Assembly (NCBI GenBank): GCA_027943335.1
Contig: BSBK01002059.1
Coordinates: forward strand, 1,403,845-1,467,844
Direction: 5' to 3'
Source: Chamaecyparis obtusa
Lineage: Eukaryota; Streptophyta; Pinopsida; Cupressales; Cupressaceae
DNA: 64,000 nucleotides
Positions 46,195 through 58,400 of this stretch are shown here, one piece after another. How positions within the stretch are numbered: the stretch's first letter is position 1; the number at the start of each line of letters is the position of its first letter. Below the pieces are notes generated by a model. That model was not told the DNA's origin and searched no databases. It saw only the letters and a list, made by a program, of their open reading frames with translations. A program made the translations under genes and the position numbers.

Positions 46195-47530
46195 TTAACT
46201 ACTTTGAGATGGGTCAGGTAAAGATTCTTTCTTACCTTTCAATACTTCACCTTCATGATTACCTTCAATGTTGAATATGTCTCCTTGATCTGTGCTTTTG
46301 ATAATCTTCATTATATCTAAATTGCTACAACATCCTTTCTGACTGTTACTTGCATCTTCATTTCTTCTAACATGATTTTTGGGATTAGGATTAGGATGAA
46401 AAACTCTATTGTTCATTCTGCAAAACCTTGTTGTATGTCCAATCTTGTTGCATATCTAACAAACAATTCCATTATTTCCATATCTTGGTCCAGGCTGATT
46501 GATTTGTGATCTGCAGTTTCTAGCAATGTGTCCAACCTTGTTGCATCTATAACATATTACTCCATTTATTCTGTTCATATCTTCAGTAGGTTTCTTATCT
46601 GCATTGTTAGTATTCCTAAACATTCTACTACCATCATTATTCTCAATAAATTTAGGTTTCCTACATTCAATAGCTCTATGTCCAAAACCATGACAATTGT
46701 AACAATAACCATTAAGAGGTTTTAATTGCTTACCTGTGCAATCTCTCTTCATATGACCAATAGTGCTACAAGAAAAACATCTACCTTTGAATTCTCTTTG
46801 CATACTTTTGGGTGATTCCTCTTGCTTCGGTGATTCTTCTTCTTTAGGTGTATCTTCATATTTGTTGATCTCATCAGACTTCTTCTCATCTATGCTTTCA
46901 GATATTTTTAGATCTGGTTCCTTGCTTTCATCATTTTCTTTAAAAGTGTTGAATCCAAGACCAATTTTATCATAGAATGGTTTTTGATAAGATATTTATT
47001 CATCAATCTTCTCAGTAGTTGAATATAGCCTTTCAAGTTGTTGTTTGGATTGAGTCAATTCACCTTTCACAATCTTATTGTATTTCTCAAGATCATCATA
47101 CTGAAAATTGACTTTCTCAAGTTCAGATGTTACTTTACAAAGTTTAGATTTTAGTTCTTCATTTTCAGTCTTTAGACTTTCATTCTCAAATTTCAGATTT
47201 GCTTCATTCTTGCCATTTCCATCTTTCAAACTAAGCTTCAAATTTTCTATCTTTAGTTCATGCTTAAGGATCTCATTTGGTTTTTCTAAATTGTCATCAC
47301 AATCTTCAATAAAAACTTTGGATTCCTTTTCAGATCTCAGATCTTCCAATTCTTTTTTCAGTTTCACAATGAGGTTCTTTGCATCATCATACTTTATTTT
47401 CAAAGTATCTTTTGGAATAGTAAGCAAGTCTATCTATTCAAGAGCTTCTTCAAGATTCTTCTATAGTTGATCCATATCCATAGAGATCTTACTCAAGCTG
47501 CTAGGCTTTTGTTGAATGATTCTTTTTTGA
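46195..47530 (-). pseudogene. Copia gag with coiled coil and four zinc knuckles (two stops)
   Basis: A single frame starts near the primer-binding site. A heptad-rich coiled coil (47,427-46,996; KLKKELEDLRSEKE, ENESLKTENEELKSKL) is followed by RLYSTTEKIDE, a TAA, then QKPFYDKIGLGFNTF, phrases common in plant Copia gag. Then come CCHC knuckles CFSCSTIGHMKRDC, CYNCHGFGHRAIEC and CYRCNKVGHIARNC, and a fourth whose second residue is a TAG (C*ICNKIGHTTRFC). The frame ends at 46,195. Gag would package element RNA. With only two stops and no frameshift it is the best preserved retroelement protein in the window. Confidence 0.82.
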
Positions 47531-47538
47531 GTAACTAA

Positions 47539-47550
47539 GCTCCGATACCA
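47539..47550 (-). other. Primer-binding site of the pol-less element
   Basis: On the minus strand TGGTATCGGAGC lies two bases after the 5' LTR (which ends AACA at 47,553). It differs from the initiator tRNA-Met complement TGGTATCAGAGC by one base and fixes the element's orientation. Confidence 0.9.
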
Positions 47551-47552
47551 AT

Positions 47553-48521
47553 TGTTAGAAATAAGGAATACTGAGAGGGGGGGTGAATCAGTATTCTACA
47601 AACTTTATCTTTTTCCCAATTATGGATATAACAGATTATCTTTATACATGCATAACATAAGAAGCTAAACAACATGCATAGGAATAAAACTAAAGAACTC
47701 ATAACACATTATTTGTTCTCGAGGAAACCTTGGCCAAGGGAAAACCCTGGTGGGGATGGTACCCACAAAGATCCACTAATCAAAAGTATCCTGTTAAGGA
47801 TGTTGACCCTATTAGGAGTCTATTACAAGCATATAGTATATCAGTCTTGATTAAGGGACTATAGGCCTTGTTAGAAGCCTCAACCCTATTAGGAGTTGGT
47901 AGTACAAAAATGTGATTACCAGATGAACCCACTGCTCAAACAAGTAATTTACAATATACACTAATTACAAAAATAGGTTAAGGTACATAACCTTATACTA
48001 CTTGCATCAATATCTCTTCGCTACTCTTTCACTATCGCTATTACATATGCATCATATATTTTGCATCATATCACTTTACTATACATCTATATGTCCACTG
48101 TACTTTTCTTACAATTACAATTACATTTATACCAATAACTTTATCCAAGGGTTAACATCTAGGATGTCATCCCTTTATATTGTTACGTCATTATTTTGAT
48201 AAACAAAATAATCCCTTAACTCTTTACTAGTTTTGTCTTCATATGTTGTCTTGTCAGCTTGATACTGTCTTCAGTAAAACTGTCATAACTTCTTCTATAC
48301 ATGTCATACTAACTTGTGCTCTAAGATGGGTGCTCAATAGACATCATAGAGTCTATGTTCAAGTGCACAAGCATTGAACTTACTCCAATCAACATTGCAA
48401 ACAAAAACTGTGTCTAGGTTCACTGGTGAAAATACTGTCTCACACTTAGACAAATTTGAAATGTGCTCTGTCATACTTTCTCTCTGACCTGTGAGATCTT
48501 CATGTGGATCTATTGTTTCTA
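47553..48521 (-). repeat. 5' LTR of the pol-less element (5' end missing)
   Basis: It begins TGTTAGAAATAAGGAATACT on the plus strand and matches the 3' LTR up to about GTGGATC.AT.TGTTTC (48,521). The last 40-50 bp expected (to GCCAACA) are absent, so the junction with the right flank is a deletion or rearrangement. Confidence 0.8.
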
Positions 48522-50924
48522 TGGAATAGTTTTCTTAAACAAGCACTGGTGTTTCAGAACTATATGTAGTCCCTATTATTATAGAAGAACTGGTTTTGGA
48601 TTGCACCAAGACCTTTATAGTGCCATGAAGAACCTATAATATAAAGTTGTGATTCTCTAGTTGGGACAGTCATCATAATATTTAGAAGAAATATGAAGAA
48701 ATATGAATATGAAGAAATAGTACTACTGACTAGGATATTTTTGTACCATTCTTTGGCAATTTATTTTAAGGAATTCACAAATAATTTTATCAAGGCATAC
48801 TCATTGTCTATCTCATATTCATGTGGAATGGATATGGGACAGTCATCACACTATTCCCCTAAGCACTATGGCTTTTCCTTCTCATCCACAAGAAACTCTA
48901 ACATCATTCTAAACTCTTCTATACTCTGCCCATATCCATTCCAATCCATTGATCAAGCCAATCCATTCATACTTCTACACAAACAAATTAACTCACCAAA
49001 ATGTTATCATCCTGGGACAATAATTATAGGGACAATGACCAATCTTTCAATCAAATGCACCTTATGTTTGATGTGTGGTGGTAACTTTCTCTATTGTTTA
49101 AATCGACTACACATGAATATGAGATAGACAATGAGGATGCACAAACATGAATGATTCATATGTTTCAAGGTACATTAGGAACAATAGATTCCAAGTGGAG
49201 ATGCATTAGGAACCTTATTGTTGTTGACTAAGATGTAACACTGAGGGAACGATGATAGTTGGTTGGAATGGTTATGTTAGGAAGTTATGGGATGGTTATG
49301 TTCCCTGCTAGTTGGAATGGTTATGTTATGAATGGTCATAGGGAGTCTTTGTTACAAAATAGTGAGAACAGACTGGTGTATGTTTTGGTGAATGAAAAGA
49401 CAATAAAACTTTATTGTTCTATGCAATTCGATGACTATTTGAAACTCTATTAACTTGGTTGAATTATATATGCATTGACAGAGTTTTTTTAACCAAATTG
49501 ACTTGCTATTTGATGAGTTTCAGTTTACTTTGAACTTGTTGTTGTGCTGGTGTAGAACAGTGGTTATCTTTTAATTGTTTTCTTATTGTAGTAGAGTTTT
49601 AGATAAATGGAAGTCATTCCATGAATAATATAAGGCCTAATTCATGGAATGCCAATTATTAACTTGTATTATATAAAGCTGACCATGCATATGTAGATCC
49701 AAGCAAGTTAGAAGTGATCACAGTCAAGAACGGTGAAAGAAACCAGTGAAAATGGTGGCTCGGGTGTAACAGTGGATGATCTGTCCACATAAGGTATCTA
49801 TTTTATGTTTTGGAATAGTTTATTATGTTGATTGGAAGGTGATTCAGTCACCAATTGGTTGCAGAAGTGAGTTGTGATAGGAGTTTGAAGAAGCCCTAAA
49901 AACCAAGGTTAGAGGGCACCAAATTTGGGGTTTTCTAGGTTACAAAGCCTTTGGGGGTATGTGCAAGATCATGAGGGGCCAAACTATGCCCTTAAGTGGC
50001 AATGAAAAATCAGCAAATCAGGGTTAGTCAACTTGACGTGAAAATTTCAACTAGCTATGAACCTAATATCAAAAAGTTGTAAGAATAGAATCTGTAGAAA
50101 ATTGAATGTAGTTTCTAAACTACTAGGCCTTTTTTGAGAAAATGTTAGTATGATTGGTGAAAAGTATAGATTTCAATGTAGCAGTACAAAAATTTCAAGA
50201 AAAAAATAAGAAGTAGGTGTATGTCTGACCACCTTAATCATAATCAAATCATAATATTTTATTATAAGATTTTATATATAAGTAGTAGACTCACGCCTGG
50301 ATGTGACGCATATTTTTTTGTAATTTTATTCCAAAAAAATAATTAATTATGAATTTTTTGCTACAACATTTTTAGAATAAAAAAACTCTCATGTCTAACC
50401 ACCTTAACTCATTCAAAACTTCACAAAATTCAAACAAAAAAAAAATTCCTTATAGTAGGCGAAGCATAGAATGTGACACATTTTTTGGATTTCAAAAATG
50501 TTATACCGTTTGAAAGTTATAGTCATTTTTCAATCAGTATATAAATCAGCACTTTAGAGGTAGCTCAATTGAAAAATAACTAATAATTACTTACTGAATT
50601 CAAAATTTGATAACAATTATATCAATAGAAAGCTAATAATCTCCTTAAGATACCCTTTTCATTTTATCAAATTCGGGTGAAAAAAAAGTCGTCAACTACA
50701 TTGTCAAAGTCTGGAACTCAAAGAAACAGGGGAAAAACACGTATTTGAGACATTCCAATAGTTGACCATGTAGGTTTGGTGCACAAAGCAATACCAAGCC
50801 TAATTGAGTACCCGATATTTTTAGGTACCCAACATTTACCCGAACATGACGCACAATTTTGAATTTTCACTTTGCCTCCACTTTCTCCCTCCCATTTCTC
50901 CATCCTTCATAAACATATATATAT
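48522..50924. other. Intergenic DNA, nothing recognised
   Basis: No domain-bearing frame. A GGAATGGTTATGTTA phrase recurs near 49,264 and 49,315 with a shorter copy between. Two similar phrases (GTCTGACCACCTTAAT near 50,224 and GTCTAACCACCTTAAC near 50,394) suggest a diverged direct repeat. The open frame 48,693-49,127 shows no family signature. Confidence 0.5.
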
Positions 50925-51195
50925 TAGATATATTAAATATTATATAATATCAATTATATATTAAATGTTATATAATATATATTTTACATTAAATATTATT
51001 TAATATATATTAATATTAAAAACTATATAATAGATTATATATTATATATATATATTAAATATTATATAATATACATGTTACATTAAATATTATTTAATAA
51101 TATATTAATATCAAAAACTATTTATTAGATTAAATATTATATATTAAATATTATATAATATACATTTTACATTTTAAATATTATTTAATATGATT
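50925..51195. repeat. AT-rich palindromic tandem repeat
   Basis: Blocks of ATTAAATATTATATAATATA recur about every 80-110 bp, almost entirely A and T and self-complementary. Such DNA can unwind or form cruciforms and often lies at satellite borders; any function is inference. Confidence 0.75.
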
Positions 51196-51239
51196 CTGAG
51201 CATGAGCATGAGTCCCTACAGGGGCATAGTTGTGCCTTT

Positions 51240-51306
51240 TATAGGCGCCGAAAACCCTAACTACGCAGAAATGGAGGCTTTGAAGAATAGTTCACTAGAG
51301 GTGGAT
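51240..51306 (+). repeat. Left arm of the inverted repeat bracketing the satellite
   Basis: It contains ATGGAGGCTTTGAAGAATAG, followed by TTCACTAGAGG. The reverse complement of 63,113-63,180 holds the same segment (GGCTTTGAAGAATAGTTCAC exact, with AAACCCTA and GCAAAAAT upstream against AAACCCTA and GCAGAAAT). In translation both read ALKNSSLE, so the segment may be an exon start or 5' UTR of a gene family. Confidence 0.75.
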
Positions 51307-51444
51307 TATAGAAGCAGAGGGCAATAGAATCACTCTGTTTCCATCATCTATGGCTGTGAAATGGTATCTTTCCCTACTTTTTCAACCAGAACACTAAATT
51401 ACAAAGGTTCTTGAAATAGATTCTGGTCACCGAACAATTGTACC

Positions 51445-51798
51445 ATGCTTGTTGATAATCTGGCAGCTCAACAGAGTCATTGGGAGGTTAAACAAGAACA
51501 ACCAGATGGACCTTTGAACCGATCGAACATTATGGAGAGCAAGGAAGGGTTTGGTAAAATGAGAAGTTGTATTGGAAATTATGCAGGTGCCGTAGAATTG
51601 ACCGCATTAATAAATTTAAGGAAGAGATCAGCGGTGGTGCGACATTATGAGGAAAGCCTTGTCGTTTCGATGGTGCTACCACGATATTATGAAGAATGTC
51701 TTGCCACTTCAATGCCAGTACCACCTCTGTCTCAGACTTTCATGATTGCTTCTCATCAGTACTCTAAGATATGGCAGGCATTGTGGGCTTTTGTATAG
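51445..51798 (+). CDS. Hypothetical 117-codon ORF or exon
   Basis: The frame starts MLVDNLAAQQSHWEVKQEQP and ends WQALWAFV. Its composition is balanced and unlike the AT-rich noise around it (base composition is also higher in GC). It contains ELTALINLRKRSAVVRHYEE and an internal near-repeat (HYEESLVVSMVLP, then YYEECLATSMPVP). It lies just downstream of the ALKNSSLE segment on the same strand and could be a later exon of the same gene. I do not recognise the family. A pseudogene is equally possible. Confidence 0.35.
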   Translation: MLVDNLAAQQSHWEVKQEQPDGPLNRSNIMESKEGFGKMRSCIGNYAGAVELTALINLRKRSAVVRHYEESLVVSMVLPRYYEECLATSMPVPPLSQTFMIASHQYSKIWQALWAFV

Positions 51799-52184
51799 CA
51801 TAGTCCATCATAAATTCTCTATAAATCATCATACGTTCCAATATTCTACCCATTTCTACATGACTTAGTCGAAGAATTTAATTTTTACCATAATTTTGGA
51901 TCCATGGATTGTTACTTTTTGCTCGGAGAGAAGCTGCGGATTGCAAGAATTTGATAAATTTGGTTTATCTCATTTTCTTTCTCTACCATTTCTAAGTAAT
52001 ATGATTTTGTCTTTGTCCATCTTAAATGATTTCACCTGAAGTTAATGAATTTTCTTAGATGATTTTGTCTGAAGTTTTAATGAAATCTCTTCCATGAATG
52101 CTGATAAGATGTTTAAATTCAGAGTTAATAAATTTTATAGCTTGAATGTTCTTTATTGTAGAAGGTTATTTTCATGGTTTGTGA

Positions 52185-52400
52185 TTCATGCAATTCCTTA
52201 ATAGTTTCATTCTTAAAAGAATTCATAACTAGATTTTCCATAGCCAATTTTCTTCTTGATTGTTGCAATGTTTTCTCCTCCACTGAACATTTTGTAATCA
52301 ATTGATATACAATTACATTTTTCTCTTGGCCAATTCTATGGCATCGCGATTGAGCCTATAGATCCACAAAAGCGTTGAAATCTAGATCTGGTGGAAGAGT
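52185..52400 (-). pseudogene. SNF2-family helicase fragment (motif VI region)
   Basis: Minus-strand translation gives FNAFVDL, a TAG, AQSRCHRIGQEKNVIVYQLI, then TKCSVEEKTLQQSRRKLAMEN and LVM. This is the end of the second RecA-like lobe of SNF2 remodellers: QAQ.RCHRIGQ is motif VI, followed by V.VY.L.T..SVEEKI. The TAG (52,356-52,358) stands where SNF2 proteins have Gln. The pattern is closest to the Lsh/DDM1 and CHD groups, but the piece is too short to choose. No other helicase motif is visible, and the satellite starts 30 bp upstream of the fragment. It is a broken exon. Confidence 0.75.
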
Positions 52401-52430
52401 AGTATTAGCAAGAAGTCATTCACTAACATC

Positions 52431-55400
52431 TTATTTGGGTCATGGGGACTCCCTAGGGGTCCTAGTATGCCTTATCACATGTTAGGACCCCTAGGGAGTT
52501 CCCATGACACCTTTTGACACATTGGACATCTCAAGTGTGTCTTAAGGGGTCCTAAGACCCCTTAAGACACACTTGAGTAGTCCAATGTCTCAAAAGGGGT
52601 CATGGGGACTCCCTAGGGGTCATAGTACACCTTATCACACATTAGGACCCCTAGGAAGTCCCCATGACCCCTTTTGATACATTGGAATGCTCAAGTGTGT
52701 CTTATGGGGTCCTAGGACCCCTTCAAACAAACTTGAGCATTCCAGTGTGTCAAAAGGGGTCAGGGGGACTCCCTAGGGGTCCTAGTATGCCTTGTCATGC
52801 GTTAGGACACCAAGGAAGTCTCGATGACCCCTTTTGACACATTGGAATGTTCAAGTGTATCTTATGGGGTCCTACGACCCCTTCGGACACACCTGAGTGT
52901 TCCAATGTGTCAAAAGGGGTCATGGGGACTCCCTTAGGGTCCTAACACATGATAAGGCATACTAGGACCCCCAAGGAGTCCCCATGAGCCCTTTTCACAC
53001 ATTAGAATGTAAAAGTGTGTCTTAAGGGGTCGTAGGACCCCTTAAGACACACTTGAGTGTTCCAATGTGTCAAAAGGGGTCACAGGGACTACCTAGGGGT
53101 CCTAATGTGTGATAAGGCATACTAGGACCCCTAGGGAGTCACCATGACCCCTTTTGACAGATTGGGATGCTAAAGTGTGTCTTAAGAGGTCCTAAGACCC
53201 CTTAAGACACACTTGAGAGTTCAAATATGTCAAAAGCAGTCATGGGGACTTCCTAGGGGTCCTAACACATGATAAGGTGTACTAAGACCCATAGGGAGTC
53301 CCCATGACCCTATTTGACACATTGCAATGCTCAAGTGTATCTTAAGGGGTCTTAGGACCCCTTCTAACACACTTGAGCATTCCAAAGTGTCAAAAGGGGT
53401 CATGGGGAAACCCTAGGGGTCCTAATATGCCTTATCATGCGTTAGGACCCCTAGGAAGTCCCCATGACCCTTTTTGAGACATTAGAATGCTCAAGTGTGT
53501 CTTAAGGGGTACTAGGACCCCTTCGAACACACTTGAGCATTCCAATGTGTCAAAAGGGGTCATGAGGACTCCTTAAAGGTCCTAATGCATGGTAAGGCAT
53601 TCTAGGACCCCTCGGGAGTCCCCATGACCCCTTTTGACACATTGGAATGCTCAAGTCCATCTTAAGGGGTCTTAGGACCATTTCAGACACACTTGAGTCT
53701 TCCAAAGTGTCAAAAGGGGTCATGGAGACTCCCTAGGGGTCCTAGTATGCCTTATCACACATTAGGACCCCTAGAAAGTCCCCATGACCTATTTTAACAC
53801 ATTGTAATGCTCAAGTGTGTCTTAAGGGGTCATAAGACCCCTTTGGACACACTTGAGCATTCTAATGTGTCAAAAGGGGTCATGGGGGCTCTCTAGGGGT
53901 CCAAATGGGTGATAAGGTGTACTAGGACCCCTAGGGACTCCCCATGACCACTTTTGACACATTGAAATGCTCAAGTGTGTCCGACCAGGTCTTAGGACCC
54001 CTTAAGACACACTTAAGCATTCCAATGTGTCAAAAGGGGTCATCATGACTCACTAGTAGTCTTAGTACCCCTTAAAACACACGTGAGAATTCCAATGTGT
54101 CAAAAGGGGTCGTGGGAACTCCCTAGGGAGCCTAGTCAGCCTTATCACATGTTAGGACCCCTATTGAGTGCCCATGACCCCTTTTGACACTTTGGAACAC
54201 TCAAGTGTGTTTGAAGGGGTCCTAAGACCCCTTAGGACACACTTGAGCCTTCCAATGTGTCAAAAGGGGTCATGGGGACTCCCTACAGGTCCTAGTATGC
54301 CTTGTCATGCATTAGGAACCCTAGGAAGTCCCCATGACACCTTTTGACACTTTGGAATGCTCAAGTGTGTCTGAAGGGGTCCTAAAACCCCTTGAGACAC
54401 ACTTGAGCATTCCAATGTGTCAAAAGTGGTCATGGGGACTACCTACGGGTCCTAGTATGCCTTATCATGCATTAGGACACCTAGGGAGTCCTCATGACAC
54501 CTTTTGACACATTGGAACATTGAAGTGTGCCCAAAGGGATCCTAAGACCCATTAACACACACTTGAGCATTCCAATGTGTCAAAAGGAGTCAGGGGGACT
54601 CCATAGGGGTCCTAGTATGCCTTATCACATGTTAGGACACCTAGGGAGTCCCCATGATCCCTTTTGACACATTGGAATGCTCAAGTGTATCTTAAGGGGT
54701 CATAGGAAACCTTAAGACACACTTGAGCATTCCAATGTGTCAAAAGGGGTTACGGGGACTCCTGAGGGGTCCAAGTGTGACTTGACATGCGTTAGGACCC
54801 CAAGGAAGTCCCCATGACCTCTTTTGACACATTGGAGTGCTCAAGTCTATCTGAAGGGGTCATAGGAAACCTTAAGACACACTTGAGCATTCCAATGTGT
54901 CAAAAGGGGTCATGGGGACTCCCTCAGGGACCTAGTATGCCTTATCACATGTTAGGACCCCTAGGGAGTCCACATGACACCTTTTGACACATTGGAATAT
55001 GCAAGTGTGTCTTAAGGGGTCATAAGACCCCTTCAGACACACTTGAGCATTCTCATATGTTAAATGGGCTCATGGGGAAACCCTAGGGGTCCTAACACAT
55101 GATAAGGCATACTAGGACACCTAGGGAGTCCCCATGACCCCTTTTGACATATTGGAATGCTCAAGTGTATCTTAAGGGCCTAGGACCCCTTCGGACAAAC
55201 TTGAGCATTCCAATCTATGAAAAGGGGTCATGGGGACTACCTAGGGGTCCTAAGGTGTGATATGGCCTACTAGGATCCCTAGGGAGTCCCCATGACCCCT
55301 TTTGACACATTGTAACACTCAACTATGTCCGAAGGGGTCTTAGGACCCTTTAAGAAACACTTAAGCATTCCAATCTATCAAAAGAGGTCATCGGGACTTC

Positions 55401-58400
55401 CTAGGGGTCCTAATGCATGGTAAGGCATATTAGGACCCAAAGGAGTCCCCATGACCACTTTTGACACATTGGAATTCTCAACTATGTCTGAAGGAGTCGT
55501 AGGACCCCTTAAGACACACTTGAGCATTCTAATGTGTCAAAAGGTGTCATGGGGACTCACTTGGGGTCCTAGTATGCCTTATCACATGTTAGGACCCCTC
55601 GGGAGTCCCCATGCTCCCCATTGACACATTGGAATGCTCAAGTGTCTCTTAAGGGGTCATAGGACCCCTTCAAACACACTTGAGCATTCTAATGTGTCAA
55701 AAGGGGTCATGGGGACTCCCTAGGAGTCCTAATACACCTTATCACCTGTTAGGACCCCTAGGAAGTCTCGATGACCCCTTTTCACACATTGGAATGCTCA
55801 AGTGTGTCTTAAGGGGTCCTAAGACCCCTCCGAACACACTTGAGTGTTCCAATATGTCAAAAGGGGTCATGAGGACTCCCTAGGGTTCCTAGTATGCCTT
55901 ATCACAAGTTACGACCCCTAGGGAGTCCACATGACCACTTTTGACACATTGGAATGCTCAAGTGTGTCTTAAGGGGTCGTAGGACCCCATAAGACACAAT
56001 TGAGCATTCTAATGTTTCAAAAGGGGTCATGGAGACTCCCTAAGTATCCTCGTATTCCTTATCATGCATTAGGACCCCTAGGAAGTCCCCATGACCCCTT
56101 TTGAAACATTGGAATGCTCAAGTATGTCTTAAGGGGTCCAAGGACCCCTTCGAACACACTTGAGCATTCCAATGTTTCAAAAGGGCTCATGTGGACTCCC
56201 TAGGGGTCCTAGTATGCCTTATCACATGTTAGGACCCCTAGGAAGTCTCGATGACCCATTTTGACACATTGAAATGCTCAAGTGTGTCTCAAGGGGTCAT
56301 AAGACCCCATCAGACACATGAGCATTCTAATGTGTCAAAAGGGGTCATGGGGAATCCCTAGGGGTCCTAACACATGCTCAGGTATGCTAGGACCCTGTGG
56401 GAGTCCCCATGAACCATTTTGACACATTGGAAATTTCAAGTGTGTCTTAAGGGGTTGTAGGACCCCTTAAGATACACTTGAGCATTCCAATGTGTCAAAA
56501 GGGGTCATGGGGACTCCCTTGGGGTCCTAGTATGCCTTATCTCATGTTAGGACCCCTAGGAATTCTCGATGACCCCTTTTGACACATTGGAATGCTCAAG
56601 TGTGTCTTAAGGCATCCTAAGACCCCTTCGGACACACTTGAGGGTTCCAATATGTCAAAAGGGGTCATGGGGACTCCCTAGGGGTCCTCGTATGCTTTAT
56701 CACGAGTTAGAACCCCTACGGAGTCCACATGAGCCCTTTTGACACATTGGAATGCTCAAGTGTATCTTAAGGTAGGACCCCATCAGACACAATTGAGCAT
56801 TCTAATGTGTCAAAAGGGGTCATGGGGACTCCCTAGGTGTCCTAGAATGCCTTATCATGCATTATGACCCCTAGGGAGTCCCCATGACCCCTTTTGACAC
56901 ATTGGAATGCTCAAGTGTGTCTTAAGGGGTCCTAGGACCCTTCAGACACACTCAAGTGTTCCAATGTTTCAAAACAGCTCATGGGGACTCCTTAGGGGTC
57001 CTAGTATGCCTTATAATGTGTTAGGACCCCTAGGAAGTTTCAATGACCCATTTTAACACATTTGAATGCTCAAGTACATATTAAGGGGTCATAAGACCCC
57101 ATCAGACACACTTGAGCATTCTAATGTGTCAAAAGGGGTCATGGGGACTCCCTAGGGGTCCTAACACATGATAAGGTGTACTAGGACCCCTTGGGAGTCC
57201 CCATGACCCCTTTTGACACATTGCAAATCTCAAGTATGTCTTATGGGATCGTAGGACCCCTTAAGATACACTTGAGCATTCCAGTGTGTCAAAAGGGGTC
57301 ATGGGGACTCCCTTTGGGTCCTAATATGCCTTATCACATGTTAGGACCCCTAGGAATTCTTAATGACCCCTTTTGACACATTGGAATGCTCAAGTGTGTC
57401 TTAAGGGGTCCTAAGTCCCCTTCGGACACACTTGAGCATTCTAATATTTCAAAAGGGGTCATGGGGACTCCCTAGGGGTCCTAGCAAGCCTTATCACACA
57501 TTAGGACCCCTAGGGAGTCCCCATGACCCCTTTTGACACTTTGGAACACTCTAGTGTGTCCAAAGGGGTCCTAAGACACCTTAAGACATACTTGAGTCTT
57601 CCAATGTGTTAAAAGGGGTCATGGGGACTCCCTACGGGTCCTAGTATGCCTTATCATGTGTTAGGACCCCTAAGAAGTCCCCATGACCCCTTTTCACACT
57701 TTGGAATGCTCAAGTGTGTCTGAAGGGATCCTAAAAGCCCTTAAGATACACTTTAGCATTCCAATGTGTCAAAAGTGGTCATGCAGACTACCTAGGAGTC
57801 CTAGTATGCCTTATCATGTGTTAGGACACCTAGGGAGCCCCCATGACACCTTTTGACAGATTGGAACACTGCAGTGTGTCCAAAGGGATCCTAAGACCCA
57901 TTAACACACACTTGAGAATTCCAATGTGTCAAAAGGAGTTAGGGGGACTCCATAGGGGTTGTAGTATGCCTTATCACACGTTAGGACCCCTAGGGAGTCC
58001 CCATGACCCCTTTTGACACATTGGAACACTCAAGTGTATCTTAAGGGGTCTTACGACCCCTCAAGACACACTTGAGAATTCCAATTTGTCAAAAGGGGTC
58101 ACAGGGACTCCTGAGGGGTCCAAGTGTGCCTTGTCATGCATAAGGACCCCAAGGAAGTCCCCATGACCCCTTTTGAAACATTGGAGTGCTCAAGTCTATC
58201 CGAAGGGGTCGTAGGACACCTCAAGACACACTTGAGCATTCCAATGTGTCAAAAGGGGTCATTGGGACTTCCTAGGGGTCCTAACACATGATAAGGCCTA
58301 CTAGGACCCCTAGGGAGTCCCCTTAACCCCTTTTGACACATTTGAATGCTCAAGTGTGTTCGAAGGGGTCCTAGGACCCCTTAAGACACACTTGAGCATT

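Larger units (their letters stand above)
41365..48521 (-). mobile_element. Sirevirus-like Ty1/Copia element lacking pol (non-autonomous)
   Basis: LTRs lie at both ends (41,365-42,375 and 47,553-48,521). The element reads on the minus strand: a primer-binding site follows the right LTR, and polypurine tracts precede the left LTR. The internal 5.2 kb encodes gag with coiled coil and four CCHC knuckles, then a long ORF of unknown function. No protease, integrase, RT or RNase H sequence is visible anywhere between them. Duplicated polypurine tracts and an extra ORF near the 3' LTR are features described for Sireviruses. It would need enzymes from another element. It interrupts the 357-bp array; the flank AAACA (41,360-41,364) would be one target duplication, but the right LTR end is missing. 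Confidence 0.75.
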
